From Calonectria ilicicola (Eukaryota; Ascomycota; Sordariomycetes; Hypocreales; Nectriaceae), in assembly GCA_020809705.1 (NCBI GenBank), contig CP085828.1, positions 806,001 through 870,000 on the forward strand: a stretch of 64,000 nucleotides of DNA. The letters run 5' to 3'. The translations under genes and the position numbers were made by a program. Of this stretch, positions 45,577-56,126 are shown in pieces. Under the pieces are notes generated by a model that saw nothing but the letters and a program-made list of their open reading frames with translations, made no database searches and had not been told where the DNA came from. Each line of letters opens with the position of its first letter. Within the stretch, counting starts at the first letter, position 1.

Positions 45577-47185
45577 TCATGAAATTAGAGTGGCTTTCCG
45601 CTTTTGCGCGGCGCTCGTCATAGAGGCCCAGTGAGCCTCCAGCTGGGTTTTAAGGTCATAAGACAATTCCAACGCATGGTCCTGCACATTTTGCATCCAA
45701 CGTTTGCTAGTACAGAAATCCTCGAAATTGTTGACGAGTCTTCGCCCAAAAATACAGGACTGGTAATACCGGACTGCACCCTCTTCCGAGACAGTGGAAT
45801 AGTGAGCGTACACATCGATACTGCGGCCGTCGGTGGCAACAGTGATCACATGGGCGTGGCCGGGCTCATCAGATTTTCCGAGGAGGTCAAGAGCCTGGTT
45901 CCGTGCATAGACGAGCGCGGCTCCATCGTAGGCGCTCTGCACCACTGCTAGTTCCATGCCCTTCGAAGGGCTCCTCGCCTCAATAGCCAGGTGCGGCAAG
46001 ACCAACGATTTGATGTTTTTGTGTAGAACAGCGCCAGGAATATTGTCGACAAAGGCAAATGAATATTGATCCCTGCCTACCCCTTCAATAAAGTCGGGCT
46101 GAGGGGGTGAAAGCCCGTTGTTAAAGCCAACGTTAGAGGGGAAATTTGCGAATTGTTTGTTATACACAGGTCGGTATCCCAGCTTCCTCAAATCTGTCAG
46201 AAGGAATTTGGCGGTCTCTGCGACTACTGTCGCCTCGTTGGCACGCCAAGTCCTATCGCGGAAAAGATCAAAATCTGCTCGTGTGGGCCGTGTGATGTTA
46301 TCTGTGCTTGCGTACATCCTGATTAAATCGTCCAAGTTCTGCGGGGGCTCGGAATCATTTGCAAATATAATTCCATTCTGATGCGCAACTGTTTCGAAAC
46401 CGTTTGCTGTGGTTGGTGTGGTTTTAGTCGACGCAACTGTCAGCGGTTCAATCGACATTCTCCCGCCGGCCATGTTTGTGAACAAAGCCAGGTTGTCCTT
46501 TGTCAGAGGTAATCTCTCAAGTTGAATCCCAGTATTGTTCTTCTCGATACCGGAGGACACAGGTGATATTTGCGGATTGCCAGAAGTCTTGACAGCCTGT
46601 ACCATTGATGTAAGTCAACAAAAGTCGTCATGCATAATAAAAAGAAGCCCATACCTCGGATATTTTGTTATTCTTCTCAGAGAATGCTGCTAACTTAGAG
46701 GAGCCAGCCCCGTCTGATGGAAACGAAAACGAAGGAGCAGCCTCGGTTGTGCGCCCGGGGTGCAGTCTGTCAAGAGGAGGAGCTTCGTCAAGAGGAGGAG
46801 CTTCTTCGAGCAGAGGAGCTTTCAGAGCACCCTCTAACAACCAACGCTGTACTTTAGGCTGTGTTATTCTATCTAGCAGTCCTTGGAGGCGCGAAAGGAG
46901 TCAGCATGCCCACTAGCAGGAAGGGATAGAATAGCTTTACTTACCAGCTGTCAAGCTTCCTTCAGTCTTAATTTTCTTGACCGGCGGCAGAGGCTCCTCA
47001 GAGTGAGCCCTTCTCCTCGCTGGGACGAACTTGAAATGACCCCCTGGGTCCCCTTTGCCTGCAACGGACCAGTGAGCAAGACGGGGTTGGGAGGATATAT
47101 AGGGGTCGCTAACGGCATACTTACCTGGGGCCTGAGGCATAGCTTCGCAGTCGCTAGCCGGCGATTTGTTTACTCCGTCCTTCAT
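45577..47185 (-). CDS. Fungal DUF7924-type protein, copy A (473 aa), putative nuclease-like fold
   Basis: Four exons (minus): 47125-47185, 46945-47058, 46655-46881 and 45577-46596, with introns GTAAGT...CAG, GTAAGT...AAG and GTATGG...CAG in consistent phases. The start is the ATG at 47185 (MKDGVNKSPASDCEAM), the position shared with copy B. A basic segment with KKIKTE (exon 2) may be a nuclear signal. A conserved GLLDRITQPKVQRWLLEG block follows, then an acidic/proline-rich variable region, then the C-terminal domain with GLSPPQPDFIEG, PHLAIEARSPSKGMELAVVQSAYDGAALVYARNQAL and a beta-rich tail. I recall this domain as DUF7924. Its PD...ExK-like spacing and helix AxxQSAYDGA suggest a PD-(D/E)XK nuclease-like fold, which is inference. 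Here the expected lysine is arginine (EAR). Confidence 0.75.
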
Positions 47186-48968
47186 GTTGTTGATTTGTGT
47201 AGATTCTATTCTATAAAAAATCTCGAGGACGTGTTTGCTCTGGTGATGAGACAAAGAATCGCCGGGGTTTGTAAGCCAAAGGTGCGGCCAGGCCGGCGGC
47301 AAAATATAGGTTAACAATCTATTGGGTGCTTGGACCACAAAATAGTCGCTTGGCGCGTACCCAACAGTATCATAACTCTTTTAGCGTTTAATTTGCTGCT
47401 GTCCATTACAGTTGGGCGTGGGCATGGGGTACGGAACAACTCACTCAGGATCTACCCTTCCACGGGTTACCATAGAACCCAGGATTTATTGTTTTCGTTG
47501 GAATAAATAATATTATCTGTATAAATCTATCCAGGAAAGAAAAGAAAAACCAAGAATGATCATTTTCTGACGAACATTGGCCGCTATATCAGAGCCCTTC
47601 CCCAGCAGGCACCCAATAACATGCACTCTGCCACGCTGTCTACAGTAGTCCTAGGCCTCCCTCCGCCTCCCCGTAGCAATCTGCGCTTCCCCAACCAATC
47701 CCCAGAATCCTGCTTGCTCAAGACCTTCTCAAACATGGGTGAGCCTGGTCAGGTGCGCCACTCTTCAGCGTGGCTCACATCCATGCTCAGCCCCGTCCCC
47801 CGGTCTGACAGTTCTGGCACGAAAAAGAAAATAAAAATGACAGATAACCTGAAACTAGAGTGCATGCGATACGAGAATTTACAGGGGTCAAAAACGCACT
47901 ATTCGTCAGCCTATTGATTTAGTCCTGATTCATCCCGCAGCTGAAATTCGTCGCCACCGACGTATATGGCTGTAGGACACTCCTTCACACCATGCAGCAC
48001 GTATCACTGACAGCGACCTCGCTGACTGTTTCTACTTGTGCAGCAATGTATACAATTTGCTAGCCAGTCCTTTAGATTTGCTGGGTTGAAGTTTCTAGAC
48101 GGGCGCCGCTCGACGACAAATCGCGAAGTAACTCATTGCGTGTAGATATGTCCCCAAAGTTCGCCTTGGTGCCGAAATGACCTGGGCTTGCCTCTCTAAT
48201 TATTTATTAATGCTTTAATTAGATATCATAAATGAGCCTAATAATACCGGCGGCCACTTTCTTGTGGCGGACAAACCTGTTAGTAATCACACGGCAGAGT
48301 GTTTATACAGTGCACATTTTTTACCCCGACGGCCCTTCAAACGTCTGTAAAAAAAAAAAAAAAGAGAACAATTCAAGTAAACTACTTACGTTCCTACATG
48401 GTGGACCTCATTACTATCTAGATTGGATTGTGTGTAAAATAGTGCATGCAAAAAATAAGCTGCATCCAAGCCGCAGCATTTGGCAATCATGCCTTCCACC
48501 AAACCCGCCTGGTGGGAGATTGGATGTGAGAACGAAAATAACGAATTAAAATCATATCTCTATTACATTCGCATCGCTATTGATCGGCATAATGCCACAC
48601 TGATATGAACAAAAGCCATTGCTGCGCCAGGACGGTCTCTCAAGTAACCCTCCCCCAATTTCAGGCCTAAAACCAACACGCTGCAACCCGCAACTAATTT
48701 CCCGCCGCCCATATCATACAAACAACACTTCGTCCGCTACGACTCATGGGTACATGGCATAGCAGAGAAAAGAAGCCGTTTGCAATGGGGAGAGATATTG
48801 GTCTCCTTATGGCTACCCAACTGGAAATTAGCTATCTCTAGCAAATGCCATCATTCTCAAAGGGAACCATAGTTTACCCTTTTTTCCCCTTTGGTCAGGG
48901 CCTTCCACACGCTCCGCCATCGTCTACAAGTCTGATTAATGAGTAAAATTCCAAGCAGGTGCACCAAC
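47186..48968. other. Intergenic spacer between DUF7924 copies, proximal part
   Basis: Bases 47186 to about 47415 are similar to 50847-51060 upstream of copy B, including ATGAGACAAAGAATCGCC and the block with CACAAAATAGTCGCTTG, so the duplication includes the 5' flank. The rest has short unsupported frames (47621-47917, 48232-48549) and a poly-A run near 48350-48364. Confidence 0.55.
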
Positions 48969-49049
48969 AAAGATTGGATAGGATTAATTTATTCTATGTT
49001 TTAATAAGAACGTGCACAGGACCCTGTGCAACTCCCAGCGAACCTACAC
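48969..49049 (+). repeat. Direct repeat flanking DUF7924 copy B, left copy
   Basis: About 80 bp resembling 51202-51285 in the same orientation, with the identical core CAGGACCCTGTGCAACT. Within it, GCACAGG-AC-CCTGTGC is a perfect 7-bp inverted repeat. The pair brackets copy B at about 2.2 kb spacing. Confidence 0.75.
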
Positions 49050-49420
49050 ATCAGGTAACCGGGCCACACCTCCGAAGTCTTACCAATCTCCCAAATTGTT
49101 ATATACCACTGACTTGGGTGGCTTCTCATAACGAAATGTGTAGAGTTCCGCATTCGCCGCACGAATGAGCGCAACCAACCCCGCTAGAGGGACCAAGTTG
49201 CGAAACCTACTGTTTCTCTTGTTGCTTTTTTTTCCTTTTCTTAACATTATTTATTTTATTTATGATGAATGAGTGATTTTTTACAAATTATCTTATTTAT
49301 TAAGAATCGAGATACAGCTAGACAACAGAGACAAATAGATACGTTAGAGAATAGACAAAATAGTTCACCAAGGCAGATCGATGAAATAAAGACGAAGTTG
49401 GAAGTGGAATCCGGCAGGGC
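49050..49420. other. 3' flank of DUF7924 copy B
   Basis: 370 bp. The last 100 bases share AGAGACAAATAGA with the 3' flank of copy A (45494-45507), so the duplicated unit seems to reach into the 3' untranslated region. Confidence 0.5.
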
Positions 49421-50846
49421 TCACGGGCTTGAAGGGGGACCTTTCCGTTTTCGCCCTGCGGCGCTAGTGTAACAACCCAGCCCAGACATCGCCTCGGAAT
49501 CAGAAGCAGGCGACTGTTCGTTCTCCCCCAATAAAATGCGACCATTTTTCGCTTCCCAATAAGAATCCAGCTTGTCTCTTAGTTCGAGGGTCAACACAAG
49601 CGCGCGATGCTGAGCATTTCGGATCCACCTTTGACAGGCGCAGTAACTGTCATAATCATTTGTGAGGCTGCTTGTGAAAATGGGAAATTGGTGATATTCA
49701 AGAACGCCTCTTTCGGACACGGCAGAATAGTGTGCAAAGATCCTAAGAAACTCTCCGTCGGTAGCGAAAGTAGTCATGTATGAGTGTCCAGGTTCATCAG
49801 AGGTACCTATAAAAGCAAGCACTAGGTTTCTCACATAAACTAGTGCCGCTCCATCATAGGCGCTCTGAACGTATGCTTCCCTCAAACTCTTCGAAGGGCC
49901 TTTCACTTCGGCAGCTATATGAGATAGTGTCAAGGGGTAAGTGCCGCTGTGTAAAACAGCTGCAGGTATATGTTTTGCAATGTTAAATGAGCAAAATTTG
50001 TCGACATCCATGCCTTCGAGAAAGCCGGGCTGGGGAGGAGAAAGACCTTTGTTAAAGCCAGCATTTTCGGGCAAATTGGAAAATTGCTGGTTAAACGTAG
50101 GACGATACCCATTTATCTTGCTATCTATAAAGAGGTCCTTGACGATCTCAACGGCCATGGACATCTCATTGCTGATACGTTCAGCCCTCTCAGAAAAATT
50201 GTCAAAGTCTCCCTCTGTAGGGGGTGTAATGTTATCGGTGCTATCGCACAACTTGACTATACTGGCAAGATTCTGCGGCCGTTTGGAATTTCGTGCTGAT
50301 AAAATTCCGTTTTCTTGAGCTTTGAGGCTAAAATCAGCCGGTTTGCTTGGGACGGTATCCTTTAACTTTTCCATACTGGACGACGCAACTGATGTCATGC
50401 CGTCCACAATGCTACTAAACAAACCCAAGTTTTGATGTGTCAATGGCAATATCTGGAGTTGATCCCCAATACTATTATTCTTTTTATTATGGTGGTCGTG
50501 GACCGAGGGCAAAGTTGAATGGCCTGAAGCTGGAGGGCTTTGCTGATGCTCGGGGGATCCAGTCCAGTCCGAAAGACCAGCTTCAGTTGGGGGCTTGGAA
50601 TGCGGTTGGTCGAAGTAAGGTACTTCGTCAACAGGTTCTTCGTCAAGAGGAGCTTCCAACACATTCTCTAACAGCCATTGCTGTACGGTAGGTTGTGTGA
50701 TTCTGTCCAGCAGTCCTTGGAGGCGTGAAAGGAGTCAGCATACTAACTGGGCGGATATAGAGGCTGCTACTAAGGGCACACGTACCTGGGCCCTGAGGCA
50801 TAGCTTCGCAGTCCCTAGCCGACAATTCGCTTACTCCGTCCTTCAT
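49421..50846 (-). CDS. Fungal DUF7924-type protein, copy B (451 aa)
   Basis: Two exons (minus): 50786-50846 and 49421-50715. The first exon (MKDGVSELSARDCEAMPQGPG) matches copy A. The intron's 5' part resembles intron 1 of copy A and its 3' part (CTGACTCCTTTC...CTCCAAG) resembles intron 2 of copy A, so the middle exon of A is missing here. Exon 2 continues without the third intron of A. The conserved blocks are GLLDRITQPTVQQWLLEN, GLSPPQPGFLEG, HIAAEVKGPSKSLREAYVQSAYDGAALVYVRNL and a beta-rich tail. Here the ExK motif is intact (EVK), but the expected aspartate of the PD motif is glycine (PGF). Compared with copy A, sequence identity is moderate, so the duplication is not recent and shows no RIP signature. 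Confidence 0.75.
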
Positions 50847-51201
50847 CTTGTTAATTTGTGTAGATCATGTTCTACAAAAGAAAAGAATCTAGAGGATGTG
50901 TTTGCTCTAGCGATGAGACAAAGAATCGCCAGGGTTTGTAAGTCAAAGGCGCGGCCAGGTCATTGGATGCTTGGGCCACAAAATAGTCGCTTGACATGTA
51001 CCCAACAGCATCATAACTCCTTAGAGCTCGATTAGCTACCGACCATTACAGTCAGGCGCTGACAGTTAAGAGGGACATCGTGAGAACACTCTCCCCTGCC
51101 GATCTGCTTTCCGGGCCTCTTTGGTGGGCCCTCTCCCAATTCTACATTGCCATCAAGCGTAAAAAAGATAAGCCACATCTAATCCCAGGCAAGTATATAG
51201 A
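50847..51201. other. 5' flank of DUF7924 copy B
   Basis: Bases 50847 to about 51060 are similar to the flank of copy A; the remainder is unique. No gene. Confidence 0.5.
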
Positions 51202-51285
51202 AAAGATCGGGTAGGATTAGTTTATTTCAGATTTTATTAAGAACGTACACAGGACCCTGTGCAACTCTCAGCGAGCTCACAATCC
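51202..51285 (+). repeat. Direct repeat flanking DUF7924 copy B, right copy
   Basis: Partner of 48969-49049, about 80 percent identical by eye, with many of the differences being transitions. The hairpin of the left copy has one mismatch here (ACACAGG versus CCTGTGC). Confidence 0.75.
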
Positions 51286-51674
51286 CTCTCCCACACTGGC
51301 AAAGCCACAAGAATTACCATAATCATGCCACCAATAATTAGCCTCATATTATAACCATGATAATAATGCAAGCCATTTAATAAAAAAAAAGGAGACAGAA
51401 AAAAGGATTCCTTTTATGCATTCGTTCCCGGTCCTTCCCTGCAGCCAAGCCATCCCTGTCATATCATGCGGTCCTGTGCCCATCCCACGCTCATTCGTTC
51501 GTTCGTTCGTACATGTAATCACCCCCCAATGCCTGATTCCCTCATATTTCACACAGTAATTCATTCATTCCATGCCATTCCCGTAAAACTCCCAAAGAAC
51601 CGCCCTCATTCGCCCATGCTGACAGTTGGCTGAATTTCATCATGCGCCGGCCCAGTGGACATACATAACTTGGT
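51286..51674. other. Intergenic, 3' flank of the kinase gene
   Basis: 390 bp with a poly-A tract near 51381-51392 and a TTCG microsatellite at about 51493-51508. No gene. Confidence 0.5.
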
Positions 51675-53996
51675 TTACACCTCCTCATCCTCGTCTAGCG
51701 GCTCTACTCTCACAAGAATCTCTTCGAGGAGACCTTCCAGGAAGCTACCCACTTCCCGTCCCATGCCAACAGGCTCGGCCTTGTCGTAGTGGTCAATCTC
51801 CTTGCACACGTGAGCCAGCTTGTACACGAGTCCCCGGAGCTTCTCATGCGCTGCCTCAGCACGCCTCTGGCTCGGCGACACCAGTGCAGGGTTCTGACCG
51901 GGCTTAAACACTTGCTGGAGGTGAATCTGGCGCCTCTTAAGCGCTTCCTCTAGTGCTGGGAAGATGACGTCGTTGAGTGCGTCTAGCTCTCCGTTGGGGT
52001 TGGCCGGTGCCGGTGATGGGAATGCTGAAGGGGGGTTGCTAAACTCGGATGGGACCGGGGACTCTGCCTTTGTGGGCATAGGACGGGGTCCCTGGGTTTG
52101 CAATGGCGCTGGAATCGTGGGTGGTGAAGGGGGAACCCTCTGTACTGACGGCACTCTCTGGCCTTGCATCTGGTTTTGGCTTGACCTATAGGGAGGAATC
52201 TCTGGCAGACTTAACGGTGCTGGCTTGGGGTTAGAAGTCCGTGAGGGGGATTGGTGCATGGGCGGCGCCGGTGGCCCAGACCAGTCGTTCGCATGCGATG
52301 GCGTTCCCGTGCTTCCCTCTGACGACATCATCAAGTTGAGGTTGAGCATGCCCATATCACGCTGCAACTGACTCTGCAACTCGCGGTCGTAGTCGGGGGA
52401 CTGCCCAATAGCCACCGGGGGTAGCGGTCTTGCCCGCGGCGTCTCGATGACCTCTCGTGTTATCACAGGCTTCATCGGGCTCTGAGGTAGAGGAACCTTG
52501 GTAGGTGATCCAAATCCTGGTGGAGGGTATTGGATTGGGCGGTGTTGCGGGGTTTCTTGGTGTTCGGGTACGGGGACGGGCTTCCTTTGGGGGCTCGCCT
52601 GTCTTGTTGTCCCAGCATGTGCAGCCTTGACGGTTTCACTTGGCTGCAGCGCATAGTCTCGCACCTTGGTCGGGCTAGGCTCACGCCGTCGCTCGCCGTA
52701 GTCATCGCTATTCTCCACGGACCGCGCCGCGCGCGCATTGGTTGCGTTCTCGTCCATGGTATTGAGTCCTGGCCTGGTAACAACTCCTCCCCGCTCGCCA
52801 ACCAGCCTGACGGTGCCGAAATCCCACATGTCTTCGTCCACCTTTTCCCGCGGGGGCTCTCTGCGGCTGTTTGTGTCCCATGTGTCCTCATCGTCTCCCT
52901 TATGAGTGGCAGCCCACCTACTGTGTCGCTCGATGAGCTCTGTCAGGTACGTGGTCCTCTTGGCCCGTCTAATAAACGGGTGTCGCAACAAGTCCTTCGC
53001 GGTGGGTCTGTCCTTGGGATCCCGCTGCAGACAAAGCTCGATAAATTCTTTAAACGCCTTGGTAAAGTTGCCCTCCAGCCGAGGGGGAGGGTTCTTTGGA
53101 ATCAGAAACAGGACCTTCATGGGGTGAATGTCGGCGTAAGGGGGCTCGCCGTTGGCAAGCTCCAGGGCGGTAATGCCCAGGGACCAAATGTCGGCCTTGT
53201 GGTCGTATCCGGACTGCTTAATGACCTCGGGTGCCATCCAAAAGGGAGTTCCGACAAAGGTATTCTTCTTGGTCATGGTGGCCGAGAGCTGGCCCGAGAC
53301 TCCAAAATCAGCCAGCTTCACCTGGCCGTTGGAGCTGAGCAATACATTGGCGGCTGCGAGAGTGCAATGTCAGTACCGTCACATAGCGGGGTCTCGGCCG
53401 TGGATCCTCTCACCCTTGACATCACGATGCAGTTTCTTATCTGAATGCAGATAGTCAAGCCCCATCAGCAGCTCCCGGATGATGATGGCAATGTAGTCTT
53501 CGCCAATCAAGCCGGGCTTCATCAGGTCGGCGCAGCTGCCGCCTGAGCAAAACTCCATGACGATCCATAGCTCGGCTCCCTTGGCGTAGGAGCCATGGTA
53601 TTTTGTGACGTAGGGCGACTGGAGCTCAGAAAGGATGGCGATTTCCTGGATGATGTCCTCGACCTCGTCCTCGGCGCTCTCAATGTCGATAACTTTGATG
53701 GCGACGGCCTGGCCGGTGCGCTTGTCAACACTGGGTTCACAGCAGTTAGCAATTCGTCCGTCCGCAAGCCACTGAACAGGGCATGTTTTTTATGTTTCGG
53801 TGCGTACCCCTTGTAGACTTTTCCAAAGCTACCACCACCTGTTGCCAGCATGACCCCTCGTTAGCGATACTTGTCCCGCCACAACAACCATCACGGCGCC
53901 GCAAGGAAACGAACCAATGCAGAATTCCTTGGAGTACAAAAGCTCCGGGTCCAAAGCCTCGTTCGCCTCATCCACCTCTCGCTCGCAGTCCGCCAT
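51675..53996 (-). CDS. Ste20-family germinal-centre kinase (GCK; Sid1/Kic1/MST-type), 702 aa
   Basis: Four exons (minus): 53915-53996, 53808-53838, 53414-53730 and 51675-53353, all phases consistent; exon 2 is a 31-bp miniexon carrying the glycine loop. The kinase domain spans about residues 20-275: [11 protein letters not shown] (28-38), VAIKVID with the ATP-binding Lys, HRDVKAAN (139-146), DFG (159-161), the GCK-type activation loop ending GTPFWMAPE (178-186). The middle 280 residues are Pro/Ser-rich and of low complexity, with many SP sites. The C-terminal 110 residues are helical ([21 protein letters not shown]...[17 protein letters not shown]), like the regulatory tail of septation or morphogenesis GCKs. 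I cannot decide between the Sid1/MST-1 and Kic1/POD-6 branches. It probably regulates septation, polarity or NDR kinases. Confidence 0.9.
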
Positions 53997-56126
53997 GGTG
54001 GCCGCTGGCTGGTCTCGGGGGGTTGTGGGAAGCACGTTCGATTCGTCGCGGGGCGGGAGGCGGGAGGATGTCAGCGGTGCTCTCCCAACGGGGGTGCACA
54101 GGACAGAGAGGACTCGGTCGTTGGTTTCGGACGGTAGGTGGGTGCTGGCCCCGGCGTATTTAAACACTTTCAATCAGGCGGCACCTGCGTCTGCAGAAGC
54201 GTGGGAAGCGGGAAGAGAGAGAGAGGGAGAGTTCCCGCAAGTTTGTATGTATCCGAGTTGGCGGTGTCGTTTTGGCGGGATCCCCACCAAGCAATAACGA
54301 GGCGTCGACGTAACTGTCTCGGTCGGCCACCTACACGGACACACTAGGGCGGGCGGTAGGTAGATGGGATGGATGGGGTGAGACAGATAAAAGAGGGATG
54401 AAAAAAGTACAGTGAAACGAAGAAGGATGTCTGGCTGGCTGGCTAGCTGAGTGGCAGAAAAAAAAAAACAGACAACAGGTGCGGGTTAAGCTTGGTCACT
54501 GTTTACAGACGGACCCTTGGGTCTCTTTTGTTTTCTTGGACAAGCTCTCTCCCATGCAATGGCGGCTTCCATTCGCCAGCGCCGTGTTTTTTTCCCCGTC
54601 GTCTGCAGCTGTGGGGTTGTTGAGCAGCAACCAGTCCAGGGACCTTGCTGCTTGGTGTGACCAGCGGGCGTCACAGCCTGTGCGCAGTGGGAGTGAGGGG
54701 AATGGTTACGTAGCTAACGGGGCGCCCTTGCAAGCGGCCGGCCGACAGAAAAAAAATCACATGGGGGCCGCGGAGGGGAGGGGAGGGGGGTGCTGTAAAT
54801 TTATTTATTTATAAGTAAGAGACGACAAGGAGGGAAGAAGGGAAAGATGAGAGAGTAAGAGAGAGAGAAAGAGTAGCTTATTTACGAATAAAAATGAAAC
54901 TCGCAATTCCAACATCAAATTCTTTCAATTCTGTCCATCTAGAAATATGACCTGTTCCATTGCAACTCTTCCCATCATTGAAAAAAAAAAGGCTGAGCCT
55001 TCTATTCCGTCACCCTTGTCCCTGGCCTGGCCAGTGCCTAGGGCTGCCCTCCAAGAAAGGGCCCGTCGCGCGGGGAGGATGCGACGGTGGGGGATGTTAG
55101 ACGCTAACAACCCCAGTAACAAAGAGAGATGGCTCCCCTGGCAATCAGCCCAGCAACATCGGGACGGGTTAAATGGCGTCAGCTCGTGTCATCCAGTCAA
55201 GTTGGAGCGCATGGCAACCAGGCCCGACACCGTTTGGATTGCGTACAAGTTCCCTTTCCCTTTCCCTTCCGCAAACCCAATCCCGCCGCCCGTCCCTTCA
55301 AGCCCCCCCCGGTCCATTGGCCATCGGGAAATCTGCCGATCCCGCAAGACGCATGGTTCCTGAGCCATTCGATTGGGAGAGGCACGAGATTGCATGTCTG
55401 TGAACTCGACGGCCACTTGGCCTAGCCAAGAGCGAGTGGCTGCCATGTCATTTCATACCAGGCGCGAACTAACCCCAAGTCTCTATCGGCCTGTCTTTCA
55501 TCTCCTCTTACTCATTTCCATGCCTAGTCCTTTGTTCTTTCGTCGTTGGTTGGTCGTCATCCCTCCCTCACTCCTCTAGCTCCAAAGCTACCAAGAACTA
55601 CGGGGTAAACAAAGACTTTGTCTGGCCGTCATGACTTGTCTGTCTCCCATTCCCGCCCATGTCCCAGCATGGCGTCATTAAGCGAGCGTCAAAAAACGTT
55701 TTTTTTTTCTCTCCCTCACATTGCAACTGAATCAATTGTCCTGCCGCCATGTCCTGTCATGCCCTGTGCTGCCCTGTCTATCACAAGTGCAGGCGTGTCT
55801 AATAATAACAAGTTCAACTACCTAGGCTCCGGTCCGTCTCAAGCAATGGAGTTCCCTCAGAAAACAGTCAAGTCCGAGTAAAATAATACGACCCTTTCCC
55901 TGCCCCGATGCATGCTTTCGTAATCTCTGTCGGTAGGCCATTCAGACCAGCTCTGCCCGCCCCGATCCAGTCCAGTTCGTTCCTTTCATCTATGGGCAAA
56001 CAAAGGGAAAGAAGAATAAAAAGAATAAAATAAATGACCGTCATTTCGTCATCCCTCAACCTTCGCGGTCCCATATGTACCATGGCAATCCATCGCCGTG
56101 CATATCATTCCTGGCACTCGCATCCT
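53997..56126. other. Intergenic, kinase promoter and 3' flank of the UBX gene
   Basis: 2.1 kb with GA-repeat tracts (about 54213-54230, 54847-54873), a poly-A run near 54979-54988 and a T run near 55699. A 138-codon plus-strand frame at 54947-55363 is proline- and arginine-biased and unrelated to known families. Probably a long 5' leader and promoter for the kinase. Confidence 0.5.

Noticed and set aside
52530..53444. 304-codon plus-strand frame over the kinase gene
   Set aside because: Antisense shadow of conserved kinase exons; no family resemblance, and it overlaps two kinase introns.
54947..55363. 138-codon plus-strand frame in the kinase-UBX spacer
   Set aside because: Compositionally biased (Pro, Arg, Ser) and crossed by equally long frames in other phases; no family features.
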